Shown here in pieces: positions 31,628 to 40,658 of a DNA stretch of 61,960 nucleotides (positions are counted from its first letter, which is position 1; every line of letters starts with the position of its first letter). The stretch covers positions 1 through 61,960 of the forward strand of contig CADATZ010000020.1 in assembly GCA_902791025.1 (NCBI GenBank), given 5' to 3'. This DNA comes from an uncultured Chloroflexota bacterium. Its GTDB lineage: Bacteria; Chloroflexota; Anaerolineae; Anaerolineales; Anaerolineaceae. The translations under genes and the position numbers were made by a program. Under the pieces are notes generated by a model. The model searched no databases. It saw nothing but the letters and a program-made list of their open reading frames with translations, and had not been told where the DNA came from.

Positions 31628-32800
31628 ATGAGAAAAACACTGATCCAAAATGCGCGGATCTTCACGCCGGGGCAGTCGTCCTTCCCGGGATGGCTCCTGA
31701 TCGAAGAGAAGAAAATTGCCGATTTCGGCGAAAATTCCGCACCTGACACTTATATTCAAAACGCTGAAGAGATGATCGATGTCGCGGGGCAGAAGCTGCT
31801 GCCGGGGTTTATCGATATTCATACGCACGGTTGTCTGGGGTGCTGCACCATGGACGCGGACCCGGAAAGCATCCGCAAGATCGCTTCCTTCCACGTTACG
31901 CACGGCGTGACGACCTACCTGCCCACCACCATGACGGATACGACCGAAGCCACTGTCAATGCGATCCGCTGTGTGACGGAGTTTGTCGGAAAGCGCGGGG
32001 ATTTCGCGAAGATCCCCGGAGTTCATCTGGAGGGACCCTTCTTCAACGCGGCCAAGTGCGGCGCGCAGGATACGGCCAATATCCGCCGGGCAACTGCGGA
32101 AGAGTGCAGAGCCTTCCTCGACGCGGGGATCATCAAACGCATTGCCATTGCGCCGGAATTCCCGGAAAATCTCAAAGCCGCTGATATGTTCCATGAAGCG
32201 GGCGTCAGTATCTCTGCCGGACATACCAATGCGGTTTATGCCGACATGGCGGAAGCCCTGAATCACGGGTTCCGCAGCGTTACGCACCTGTATAACGGGA
32301 TGAGTTCTTTCACCCATCGCGAACCCGGTGCGGCCGGCGCCGCGCTTTCGCTGGATGATTATTCCTGCGAGATCATCTGTGACAACATCCATTCCCATCC
32401 GGCAGCGCAGAATATCGCCTGGCGCTGCAAGGGTGCTGAAAAAATCGTCCTGATCACCGATATGATCCGCCCTTCCGGCCTGCCGGACGGTCACTATCCG
32501 CAGGCGGACGGGAGCGAGTTCATCGTCTCTCACAACGGAACCGAACTGCGCATCCCCAGCGGAGCCCTGGCGGGCAGTGCCCTGACCATGGAACGCGGCT
32601 TGAAAAACTTCACCGCGAATGCCCACGCCACGCTTGAGGAAACCTGGCGGTGCAGCAGCCTGAATGCCGCCAAACTGATCGGCATCGACAACGAAACCGG
32701 CTCGATCGAGAAGGGAAAACTCGCGGACCTCGTCCTGATTGACGATGAATTCACTGTCAAAAGGACAATTATCGAAGGAAAGACAGTCTTTTATCAATAA
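31628..32800 (+). CDS. nagA: N-acetylglucosamine-6-phosphate deacetylase
   Basis: A 390-residue amidohydrolase removing acetate from GlcNAc-6-phosphate, feeding amino-sugar catabolism or wall recycling. The metal motif PGFIDIHTHG has H65 and H67, the catalytic/metal Glu lies in HLEGPFF, then SAGHTNA, THLYNGMSSF and ITDMIRPSG appear in the family order, and the C-terminus has the ETGSIEKGKLADLVLID closing strand. Start ATG 31628 has AAGGA 8 nt upstream; an ATG seven codons earlier lacks one. No nagB is adjacent. Confidence 0.95.
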   Translation: MRKTLIQNARIFTPGQSSFPGWLLIEEKKIADFGENSAPDTYIQNAEEMIDVAGQKLLPGFIDIHTHGCLGCCTMDADPESIRKIASFHVTHGVTTYLPTTMTDTTEATVNAIRCVTEFVGKRGDFAKIPGVHLEGPFFNAAKCGAQDTANIRRATAEECRAFLDAGIIKRIAIAPEFPENLKAADMFHEAGVSISAGHTNAVYADMAEALNHGFRSVTHLYNGMSSFTHREPGAAGAALSLDDYSCEIICDNIHSHPAAQNIAWRCKGAEKIVLITDMIRPSGLPDGHYPQADGSEFIVSHNGTELRIPSGALAGSALTMERGLKNFTANAHATLEETWRCSSLNAAKLIGIDNETGSIEKGKLADLVLIDDEFTVKRTIIEGKTVFYQ

Positions 32801-32809
32801 AAGGTGTAT

Positions 32810-32904
32810 CTATTCAGAATTTGAGCGACGCACATGAGGACAGGCACGCTTGTTTTGGCTTCGCAACACAAGGTGCCAGTCCCCAAGTGCTTCGTTCTGA
32901 AAAG
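32810..32904 (+). repeat. Palindromic repeat element, copy 11 (complete, 95 bp)
   Basis: CTATTCAG (32810-32817) and CTGAAAAG (32897-32904) bound GCACATGAGGACAGGCACGC, the stem TTGTTTTGGCTTCGCAACACAA, and GGTGCCAGTCCCCAAGTGC. It begins 10 bp after nagA. Confidence 0.92.
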
Positions 32905-32921
32905 GTACGAAAAGGTATTTT

Positions 32922-33893
32922 ATGGCTCACATCTTTGTAACCGGTGCTGCTGGATTCATTGCATCACGCATTTGTGAACTTTTGCTGGATAACGGCGATG
33001 AAGTCACCGGAATTGACATTTTGAACAATATTTACGATGTCCGGCTGAAAGAATACCGGCTCAATAAACTCATGGGACGGGAAGGCTTTCACTTTTTCCG
33101 GACCGATATTACGGATTTCGCGGGGCTGGAAAAACTGTTTTCAACCAACCATTACGACGCTGTTATCAATATCGCCGGGATCCCCGGGGTGCGGCTCAGC
33201 ATGAAGGATCCCTGGCTTTACCTGAACGTCAACACCGGCGGGGTGGTGAACCTGTTGGAGTGCTGCCGCCGGTACGGTGTGAAAAAGTTCATCCAGGCAT
33301 CCACATCTTCGATTTACGGCGAAAACGCCCCATTCCCGACGGATGAGAACGCTTCTTCCGACCGTCCGCTCCAGCCTTACGCCGCCAGTAAAAAAGGCGC
33401 TGAGGCGGAGTGTCACGCTTACCATTATCTTTATGATATTGACGTCACCATTTTCCGCTTTTTCACCGTTTACGGTCCGGCGGGACGCCCGGATATGGCG
33501 ATCTACCGCTTTGTCAAATGGATCGCGGAAGGCGAACCGATCCAGCTCAATGGAGATGGAAACCAGACCCGTGGCTTTACCTATGTCGATGATATCGCGA
33601 AGGGCTGCATTCTGGGACTGAAAAATGTCGGTTATGAAATCATGAATCTCGGCGGACATGAGTCCATTTCCATCAATGATCTGATCCATAAGCTGGAAGG
33701 CATGATCGGCAGAAAGGCCATCGTTGATCATCAGCCGGTGGTGAAGGCGGATATGCTGGCCAATCTGGCGGATATTACCAAGGCACGGAAGCTTTTGAAC
33801 TGGGAACCGGAAGTGGAACTGGATGAAGGTCTGCGCAGGACGGTTGACTGGTACCTGCAGGGCCGGGATTGGCTCAAGGATATTCGGATCTGA
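32922..33893 (+). CDS. NAD-dependent nucleotide-sugar epimerase/dehydratase
   Basis: A 323-residue short-chain dehydrogenase of the extended type. The dinucleotide fold starts FVTGAAGFIASRICELL (third glycine replaced by alanine), then DITDFAGLE. The active site has STSSIYGE with the catalytic Ser and YAASKKGAE with the Tyr-x-x-x-Lys pair. It resembles UDP-glucuronate 4-epimerase and related enzymes (RxxTVYGPAGRPDMA). It should supply an activated sugar to the glycan genes that follow. Its TGA overlaps the flippase ATG by one base. Confidence 0.9.
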   Translation: MAHIFVTGAAGFIASRICELLLDNGDEVTGIDILNNIYDVRLKEYRLNKLMGREGFHFFRTDITDFAGLEKLFSTNHYDAVINIAGIPGVRLSMKDPWLYLNVNTGGVVNLLECCRRYGVKKFIQASTSSIYGENAPFPTDENASSDRPLQPYAASKKGAEAECHAYHYLYDIDVTIFRFFTVYGPAGRPDMAIYRFVKWIAEGEPIQLNGDGNQTRGFTYVDDIAKGCILGLKNVGYEIMNLGGHESISINDLIHKLEGMIGRKAIVDHQPVVKADMLANLADITKARKLLNWEPEVELDEGLRRTVDWYLQGRDWLKDIRI

Positions 33894-35290
33894 TGCAGAC
33901 ACTGTGGCAAAAGCTGTACGGCTGGTTCAATGACCGTGTATTGCGCAGGGTGCTGCGTAATTCGACGTATTTGATCCTCTCCAACCTTATCAGCGTATTT
34001 CTGACGATTTTTATCACCCGGAAGCTGGGGGTCTATAACTATGGCGTTTTGGGCTTGATCACGTCGTATGTGACGAACGTCAACAAGCTCTTTTCCTTCC
34101 GCATGAACGAAGTCGTGGTGCGCTATGTCGGCGAAGCTTATGTCAATCAGGACCGTGCCCGGACCGGTGCGCTCATCAAGTTTGCCGCGCTGGTGGAGGC
34201 CGTCACCTCGTTGTTTGCCTTTATCTTTATGGCGGCGACAGCACGGCTTGGCGCGAAAATCTTCCTGGATGACCCGGAGCTTGCCGGGATGATCATGTTT
34301 TACGGCATCTCCATCATCGGCGGGATCGTCATGGAAACCGCCAATGGGATCCTGCGTGTCATCAACCGCTACCGCTCCATTGCCCTCGTCAGCCTGATAC
34401 AGAATGTGATCGTGGCGGGGATCGTCTATTTTTCCACTGTCAACAATCTCGGATTGATGGGGATCCTGAGCGCTTACATGATCGGAAAGGTCCTGCTCGG
34501 AGTCGTGCCGGTGATCCTCTGCGCGACGTGGCTGCCGAAGAATATCGGGAAAGACTGGTGGAAGGCACCGCTTTCACTGATCACGGACAAAAAAGCGATC
34601 CTGCGCTTCACCGTCTCGACGAATATCTCCAGCACCATCAACCTGATTGCCCGTGACGGCGAGCTGCTGTGGGTCGGCGCTCTGCTCAGCCCGTTGTATG
34701 CCGGCTATTACAAGACGGCGATGACGGTGATCAACATGGTGCTGACGCCCATCAATCCGCTCATCGATACCTCTTTCCCGGAGATGAACCGGGCGATCAT
34801 TCAGAAAAAATGGGCAAAAATCAAACGGCTGCTGGGCAAGATCACCGCGATTTCTGCTGTGTGGACCGGAGCCGCTTTTGTCGGATTGCTGCTGCTGGGA
34901 AAGCCGCTGCTCTTCCACGAGGTGAACATTCTTGGGCTTTCCTTCCAGATTTTCAAAGAAGAATTTCTGCCGGCCTACGACATCATCATGATTTTGATGT
35001 TCGGTTACGGAACGGCGAATATTCTCTTCTGGAATCGTACGCTTCTGCTGGCCTTCAGTGAAGCGGATTACGCGACGACGGTCAGCTTTTACACCATGCT
35101 TGTCAAGATGTTCATGACGATTGTCTTCGTGCCGCGGGGGGCATATTATATTGAGGCGATCCTGCTTTCGGCTTATCTGGCGGTTTCTGTCCTGATCATG
35201 ACCTGGCGCGGGTTGTGGGATCTGCGGAAAGCGGAAAAGAATGATCCGAACCCGGTTGGACAGACCGCGTATAAAAAGGCGGCTTCGTGA
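33893..35290 (+). CDS. Oligosaccharide flippase (Wzx-like)
   Basis: A 465-residue protein with 12-14 membrane helices of the MATE-like polysaccharide transporter superfamily. The start MQTLWQKLYGWFNDRVLRR and the segment YLILSNLISVFLTIFITRKLGVYNYG are typical. It would flip lipid-linked glycans across the membrane. The ATG at 33893 is coupled to the epimerase stop (TGATG); the longer frame would run back into the epimerase. Confidence 0.9.
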   Translation: MQTLWQKLYGWFNDRVLRRVLRNSTYLILSNLISVFLTIFITRKLGVYNYGVLGLITSYVTNVNKLFSFRMNEVVVRYVGEAYVNQDRARTGALIKFAALVEAVTSLFAFIFMAATARLGAKIFLDDPELAGMIMFYGISIIGGIVMETANGILRVINRYRSIALVSLIQNVIVAGIVYFSTVNNLGLMGILSAYMIGKVLLGVVPVILCATWLPKNIGKDWWKAPLSLITDKKAILRFTVSTNISSTINLIARDGELLWVGALLSPLYAGYYKTAMTVINMVLTPINPLIDTSFPEMNRAIIQKKWAKIKRLLGKITAISAVWTGAAFVGLLLLGKPLLFHEVNILGLSFQIFKEEFLPAYDIIMILMFGYGTANILFWNRTLLLAFSEADYATTVSFYTMLVKMFMTIVFVPRGAYYIEAILLSAYLAVSVLIMTWRGLWDLRKAEKNDPNPVGQTAYKKAAS

Positions 35291-36417
35291 TCATTGCCTG
35301 CGCGACTACGACCAGACTGCCCTCGGAAACCGCCAATTCGATCCAGGCGGTGATGGCGTGTGACGGACTGCGGCGCTGCGGTGCTGAGATTCATCTGTAT
35401 GTGCCCGGCTCCGGGAACATCACTTTCGATGAAGTCCGGCAGCATTACGGATTGCATTGTGAGCCTTTCTCTGTTTCCTACCTGCGGTCTGATCCGCATC
35501 TGCATCGGATGGATTTCACGCTTTCTACGCTTTCTGCCATGAGAAAGATCCATGCCGGGGTCTGCTATACCTGGACGATCCAATTGGCAGCCGCCGCGGC
35601 TTTGGAAGGGATGGAGACCGCTTACGAGATCCATGATCTGCCGACGGGCGGCGGAGTCCACTGGTTTGATCTCTATACCCGCACCAGAGCCCCGAAAAAA
35701 ATTATCTGTATCACAAAAGCACTGCAAAATCGACTTTTGGCACACTTCCCGCATCTTAAGGAGCAGGACTGTCTGATCATGCCGAACGGGTTTTCTCCGG
35801 AGGATTATGAGGGATTACCGGAGCTTGATGAGGCGAAAAGACAAATGGGGTTCTCTCCCGACCGGCCGGCGGTTTCCTGCAGCGGTCATCTCTATGAAGG
35901 CCGAGGTTCCGAGCTGTTTTTACAGCTGGCAGCGCGCTTTCCTGAAGCAGATTTTCACTGGTTTGGCGGGACACCGGATGCCGTGACGCATTGCGGTGAA
36001 GATGCCCGGCAGAAGGGGCTGACCAATGTGACGTTTCATGGCTTCGTGACACGGGACCGCCTGCCGCTGGCGCAGGCTGCCTGTGATGTGCTGCTGATGC
36101 CCTACGATAAACACATCGCCGGGTCCGGAGGGGGAAATTCCGCGGAGATTTGCTCTCCGATGAAAATGTTTGAATATCTGGCGGAAGGACGCTGTATCAT
36201 CAGTTCCGACCTGCCGGTGATACATGAAGTCCTTGATGAGAACTGCGCTGTGTTCTGTGAGCCGGAGGATCCGGATTCATGGACAGCGGGCCTTCGTAAG
36301 GTTTTGAATGATGATGCTCTGCGCTGTAAGCTTGCCAGAGCCGCAAAAGTGCGCTCGGCGCAGTACACGTGGCAGAAACGTGCAGAGATTTATCTGAATA
36401 GGAGAAAACATGCGTAA
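35287..36417 (+). CDS. Family 4 glycosyltransferase
   Basis: A 376-residue GT-B fold enzyme starting with GTG that overlaps the flippase stop (GTGA). The acceptor half ends at NGFSPEDYEGL, where the donor half begins. The nucleotide-sugar site includes SCSGHLYEGRGSELFL and the retaining-GT4 block EICSPMKMFEYLAEGRCIISS, with the E-x7-E-like arrangement. It transfers a sugar in the cytoplasm to a lipid-linked precursor; donor and acceptor are unknown. Confidence 0.9.
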   Translation: MIIACATTTRLPSETANSIQAVMACDGLRRCGAEIHLYVPGSGNITFDEVRQHYGLHCEPFSVSYLRSDPHLHRMDFTLSTLSAMRKIHAGVCYTWTIQLAAAAALEGMETAYEIHDLPTGGGVHWFDLYTRTRAPKKIICITKALQNRLLAHFPHLKEQDCLIMPNGFSPEDYEGLPELDEAKRQMGFSPDRPAVSCSGHLYEGRGSELFLQLAARFPEADFHWFGGTPDAVTHCGEDARQKGLTNVTFHGFVTRDRLPLAQAACDVLLMPYDKHIAGSGGGNSAEICSPMKMFEYLAEGRCIISSDLPVIHEVLDENCAVFCEPEDPDSWTAGLRKVLNDDALRCKLARAAKVRSAQYTWQKRAEIYLNRRKHA

Positions 36418-37978
36418 AAACACATCGCTGCTTTGGTATATTCTGACCATCCTTATCCTGACCGTGGGAATTTCCGCGGTTATGGCACGTTGGACGGAAG
36501 GAACGCCGGGAGTCACCTTCTGGACTTCCGCCGCGATTTCTCTGCCCTGTCTGATTCTGGCTGCTGTGGCATGGAGATGGGCCGGAAAGGGGAAAGCCCT
36601 TGCAGTGATGATGTTCCTGGCCTTTGCGCTGCGGCTGGGTTTTGGTTTGGCAGCAATTAATTTGCTGCCGATTTACGGTCATCCGGATGAACGCCGTGAG
36701 GAGAAAGGCTACCTTTTTGACGACGCCTGGCGCCGGGATGCGGAAGCCTGGGCAATCGTGGAGCAGGAAGATATCAGCTTCAAGGATTCGCTGGTGCGTT
36801 CCTATCACAATGACCAATACGGCGGTTTGACCGCCATGACCGTCTGGCTGTATAAATATATCTCTCCCGACGCGCGGCGTTTTACGGTGATCATGCTTTT
36901 GGGTGACTTTATCGCGGCGCTCGGATTGCCTTTCCTCTGGAAGGGACTTCGGGGAAGATGGGGCAGCCGGGTCGCGCAGATCGGATGCTGGACCTATGCG
37001 CTTTATCCGGACGCGATATTTTTTTCCGGTGCGCCGATGCGGGAACCCTTCCTGAACGGGATCCTCTGCGTGGTGTTCTGGGCGCTTGCAACCTATCGGG
37101 AGCATAAGATCCATTCCATCGATATTATTGTGGTTTGTGCCGTCTGCTGTCTGCCTTTCTCTTCCATGGTGGCTGTGGTCCTTATCGGGATCACGGTGTT
37201 CTGGATCTGGGCGGAGATGCTGATCCCGCGGTCCCGCAAATGGCTGTGGGGTGGGATCATCCTGATGGCTGTGTGCATTTTGGCGGCTGTTCTCATCGCG
37301 CTGCCGATTTTTCAGAATTGGATCCATTTTGATGTGTTTACAACAGAAAACGCTTCCGGCTGGGTGGAAAAAGTTGTCGGTGAGATCGGCGGGCAGTTCC
37401 GCTCGCTCTTTGTCGCTGTTTATGGGCTGACGCAGCCTGTGCTTCCGGCAATTGCGGTTTACCCGGTCCCACCGGCTTGTGACCTGGCACATGGTCCCTG
37501 TACGACGATTTTCTGGAAGGTTGTGGGCATCTTCCGGGCAGCCGGCTGGTATGTTCTGGTTCCCTTCCTTTTCTATGCCATCTTCTCGACGCTTCGGATC
37601 AAGGATAAGCGGGAAAAAGCGCTGATGATCGTCAATGCTATTTTTATTGTGGTGTGGCTGTTCGTCAGTTCCTTGCGGGCAGGCGGCGATCAGATCGATA
37701 ATCCCCGTTACCGTGTGATCTTCCTTCCCTGGCTGGCGTTCATGGCGGCCTGGGGAATCGATTTCGCGCTGAAGAAACGTGACTGGTGGCTGGTCCGCTG
37801 GATCGCGATCGAAGTGTTCTTCCTCGGATTCTTCACACAGTGGTACTACAGCCGTTACAGCGGCGATGCCATCCGCCGTTATCCCTTCTGGAAAACGGTG
37901 ACCTACATCCTGATCTGCAGTGCGATCGTGTTCGCGACGGGATTTATCGAGCCGATCAAAAAGAAACTTAAAAAATAA
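36410..37978 (+). CDS. Polytopic membrane protein, GT-C glycosyltransferase-like
   Basis: A 522-residue protein with about 12 membrane helices. An acidic first extracytoplasmic loop (YGHPDERREEKGYLFDDAW, about 85-105) fits the GT-C fold, in which an Asp/Glu in the first loop is catalytic and a polyprenyl-phosphate sugar is the donor. The loop GAPMREPFLNG is also seen in relatives. It overlaps the preceding glycosyltransferase by eight bases. Assignment is by topology and context, not by a full motif match. Confidence 0.7.
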   Translation: MRKNTSLLWYILTILILTVGISAVMARWTEGTPGVTFWTSAAISLPCLILAAVAWRWAGKGKALAVMMFLAFALRLGFGLAAINLLPIYGHPDERREEKGYLFDDAWRRDAEAWAIVEQEDISFKDSLVRSYHNDQYGGLTAMTVWLYKYISPDARRFTVIMLLGDFIAALGLPFLWKGLRGRWGSRVAQIGCWTYALYPDAIFFSGAPMREPFLNGILCVVFWALATYREHKIHSIDIIVVCAVCCLPFSSMVAVVLIGITVFWIWAEMLIPRSRKWLWGGIILMAVCILAAVLIALPIFQNWIHFDVFTTENASGWVEKVVGEIGGQFRSLFVAVYGLTQPVLPAIAVYPVPPACDLAHGPCTTIFWKVVGIFRAAGWYVLVPFLFYAIFSTLRIKDKREKALMIVNAIFIVVWLFVSSLRAGGDQIDNPRYRVIFLPWLAFMAAWGIDFALKKRDWWLVRWIAIEVFFLGFFTQWYYSRYSGDAIRRYPFWKTVTYILICSAIVFATGFIEPIKKKLKK

Positions 37979-38006
37979 GTGGTCGGTGGTCAGTGAGGTA
38001 AGTGGA
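37979..38006. repeat. GGTCAGTG-type short-period spacer repeat
   Basis: The 30-bp gap reads AAGTGGTCGGTGGTCAGTG followed by AGGTAAGTGG. Similar GGTCAGTG spacers occur at about 7483-7520, 15003-15030 and 50448-50490. Part of it serves as the ribosome site of the next gene. Confidence 0.6.
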
Positions 38007-38008
38007 TT

Positions 38009-39721
38009 TTGTTTTTACCAACAACGATTGACGAAATAAAAGTACTCGGCTGGGATGCGCCGGACGTGATCCTGGTGACGGGGGATGCCTATATCGATTC
38101 TCCGCACATTGGGATCGCTGTGATCGGTCATGTGCTGCAGAATGCCGGGTACAACACGGCAGTTATCGCCCAGCCGGATGTGAATTCCCCGGCTGATATC
38201 ACCCGTTTGGGTGAGCCGAAGCTCTTCTGGGGCGTATCCGCAGGTTCGGTGGATTCGATGGTGGCGAATTATACCGCTTCCAAAAAGCCCCGCAAAAGCG
38301 ATGATTATACACCCGGCGGGATCAACAACCGCCGTCCGGACCGTGCCTGCATGGTCTACACCAACCTGATCCGCCGGAATTTCAAGAATACAAAACCGAT
38401 CATGCTCGGCGGTATCGAGGCTTCGCTGCGCCGCGTGGCACATTATGATTTCTGGAACAACAAGATCCGCGGCTCGATCCTTTTTGATGCCAAGGCGGAC
38501 TATCTGATTTATGGAATGGGAGAAAAGTCGGTACTGGAATTCGCTTTCGCACTTGCCAAGGGACTGCCGGTGGAAAAGATCCGCGGACTGGCTTATAAGG
38601 CAAAGGAAATGCCTGAAGGTGCACTGGAGCTGCCGTCTTTTGAATCCGTGCGGGATGACAAGCAGGCCTTCATCTCCATGTTCCGGACTTTTTATGAGAA
38701 CTGCGACCCGATCCACGGCAAGACGCTCGCGCAGAGGCATGGTGACCGTTTCCTGATCCAGAATCCGCCGGCTAAAACGATGACACAGCCCGAGCTGGAT
38801 GCTGTTTATGCCTTGCCTTACGAGCGGGACGTCCATCCGTATTACAAGAAACAGGGCGCAGTCAAAGCGCTGGAGACGATCCGCTTTTCCGTGACGACCC
38901 ATCGCGGCTGTTACGGGGAGTGCAACTTCTGTGCGATCGCGATTCATGAGGGACGGACAGTCCAGTGGCGGTCTGAAAATTCGATTCTTAAAGAAATCCA
39001 GCACATTGCCACGCTGCCCGGTTTCCGCGGGATCATCCCCGATATGGGCGGTCCGACGGCAAATATGTATGGGTTCGAGTGTTTGAAAAAGCAGAAATAC
39101 GGCGGCTGCAGGGATAAACGCTGTCTTTTCCCGCAGCCCTGTCCTTCGCTGGGAATCAATCATGAAAAACTGACGAGCCTGCTGCAGCGTGCCCGGCGGA
39201 TCCCCGGCGTCAAGCAGCTTGTGACCGCATCCGGCATTCGTTATGACATGATCCTTGCGGATCCCGGCGCGGGTACCCATTACCTGGATGAGATCTGCCG
39301 TTATCATGTCTCCGGTCAGATGAAGGTCGCGCCGGAGCATCATAATCCGAAGGTCCTGGCGCTGATGGGAAAACCGGGTGTCGAAAAGCTGCAGGAGTTT
39401 CGGGTGCTTTTTGACAGGCTCAATAAAAACGCGCCGCACAAGCAGTTTTTGACATATTATTTTATTGCCGCTCATCCGGGCTGCACCCTGACGGATATGC
39501 AGTATCTGCGCCGCTTTGCCAACGAAAAGCTGCATATGACGCCGGAACAGACCCAAATCTTCACGCCTACGCCTTCCACCTGGTCGACCCTGATGTATGT
39601 GACCGAGATGGATCCCTTCCGCAATGAGCCGATTTTTGTAGAAAAAGACCCGGCAAAACGGCAGAAACAAAAAGACATTCTCGTTCCAAATCAGAAATCA
39701 GATATCAGAAATAAGAAATAA
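38009..39721 (+). CDS. YgiQ family radical SAM protein
   Basis: A 570-residue protein, TTG start, matching YgiQ along its length: FLPTTIDEIKVLGWDAPDVI at the N-terminus, a B12-binding-like region (about 30-180), the radical SAM cluster motif with C301, C305 and C308 (GCYGECNFC), and a conserved GCRDKRCLFPQPCP-type cysteine cluster about 65 residues later. The C-terminus holds TPTPSTWSTLMY. The family reaction is not established. It lies within the glycan island, same strand, 8 bp before the lipid kinase gene. Confidence 0.93.
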   Translation: MFLPTTIDEIKVLGWDAPDVILVTGDAYIDSPHIGIAVIGHVLQNAGYNTAVIAQPDVNSPADITRLGEPKLFWGVSAGSVDSMVANYTASKKPRKSDDYTPGGINNRRPDRACMVYTNLIRRNFKNTKPIMLGGIEASLRRVAHYDFWNNKIRGSILFDAKADYLIYGMGEKSVLEFAFALAKGLPVEKIRGLAYKAKEMPEGALELPSFESVRDDKQAFISMFRTFYENCDPIHGKTLAQRHGDRFLIQNPPAKTMTQPELDAVYALPYERDVHPYYKKQGAVKALETIRFSVTTHRGCYGECNFCAIAIHEGRTVQWRSENSILKEIQHIATLPGFRGIIPDMGGPTANMYGFECLKKQKYGGCRDKRCLFPQPCPSLGINHEKLTSLLQRARRIPGVKQLVTASGIRYDMILADPGAGTHYLDEICRYHVSGQMKVAPEHHNPKVLALMGKPGVEKLQEFRVLFDRLNKNAPHKQFLTYYFIAAHPGCTLTDMQYLRRFANEKLHMTPEQTQIFTPTPSTWSTLMYVTEMDPFRNEPIFVEKDPAKRQKQKDILVPNQKSDIRNKK

Positions 39722-39731
39722 GGCATCGGAA

Positions 39732-40658
39732 ATGAAAGATGTATTAATTTATAACCCGCATGCTTCAAAAGGGGTGCGGCATTTCAGGGAAAAAAAGATC
39801 ATGGAAGCGTTTTCCGCTGCCGGTCTTACGCCGGAACTGTTCGTAACGGAACGACCGGGACATGGAACCGAACTCGCAGAAGAAGCCGCAAAGAATGGAG
39901 CGGATCGGGTGATCATTTCCGGCGGGGATGGGTCGATCAATGAAGTGGTGAATGGCCTGGTCAATGCGCAGAAGCAGGGGTTTACCGGGACGGCTCTCGG
40001 ATTTATCCCATCAGGACGCGGCAATGATTTTTGTGAAGCGCTCGGTATTCCGAAAAAGCTGCATGAAATCATTGAAATTCTCCGACAGGATAACCGCATG
40101 CGCTGTGATATTGGCGCCGCGGGCGATGGAACCTTTGAGCATTATTTTATCAACGGTTCCGGTTTTGGGATCGAATCCGCCATCAATTACTATGCCACCC
40201 AATCGATAATCTCCGGAAAGCTTTCGTATATTTATGGAATCGCCAAGTCCATCTTTCGGGATCTGCTTGTGCAGGAGGCAGATTTTGAAATTGATGGAAA
40301 GACGATGCATTATCCTTTTGTGCTGTTCGCCGCGATGAACGGACGGCAGGAGGGCGGCGGGTTTCATCTGGCACCGGATTATCGTCTGAATGACGGAATG
40401 TTGGATATCTGTATGGTCGGGGGCAACATTCCTGCTCCGCGTCTGCTGTTCACGATCCCTCACCTTTCATCCGGTCAGCTGGATTATCCGGGAATCCTGT
40501 CCATGAAAGCTTCCACGGTCCATGTTCATTTGGAACCGGACAAAAAAGGGCTTTTCAGTCAGGTGGATGGGGAAACGATCATTGAGCGGGGACATGACTT
40601 TTATTCAAGGATCTCTCCGTGGAAAATAGAGATCATCACCAAGGGGAAGCAACCATGA
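39732..40658 (+). CDS. Diacylglycerol/sphingosine kinase-like lipid kinase (YegS/BmrU type)
   Basis: A 308-residue DAGK-catalytic-domain protein. The nucleotide-binding motif is VIISGGDGSINEVVNGL (about 61-77), followed by LGFIPSGRGNDF and INGSGFGIESAINYY. The C-terminal beta domain contains DGMLDICMVGG and QVDGE. It phosphorylates a lipid such as diacylglycerol, recycling it for phospholipid or lipoteichoic-acid-type polymers. The stop overlaps the next ATG by four bases. Confidence 0.92.
   Translation: MKDVLIYNPHASKGVRHFREKKIMEAFSAAGLTPELFVTERPGHGTELAEEAAKNGADRVIISGGDGSINEVVNGLVNAQKQGFTGTALGFIPSGRGNDFCEALGIPKKLHEIIEILRQDNRMRCDIGAAGDGTFEHYFINGSGFGIESAINYYATQSIISGKLSYIYGIAKSIFRDLLVQEADFEIDGKTMHYPFVLFAAMNGRQEGGGFHLAPDYRLNDGMLDICMVGGNIPAPRLLFTIPHLSSGQLDYPGILSMKASTVHVHLEPDKKGLFSQVDGETIIERGHDFYSRISPWKIEIITKGKQP

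Noticed and set aside
38015..39670. 551-codon open frame on the minus strand
   Set aside because: It is the mirror of the YgiQ gene, whose motifs are all on the plus strand. The minus translation shows no family pattern. The same applies to long antisense frames at 19231-20496, 31487-32797 and 36200-37492.
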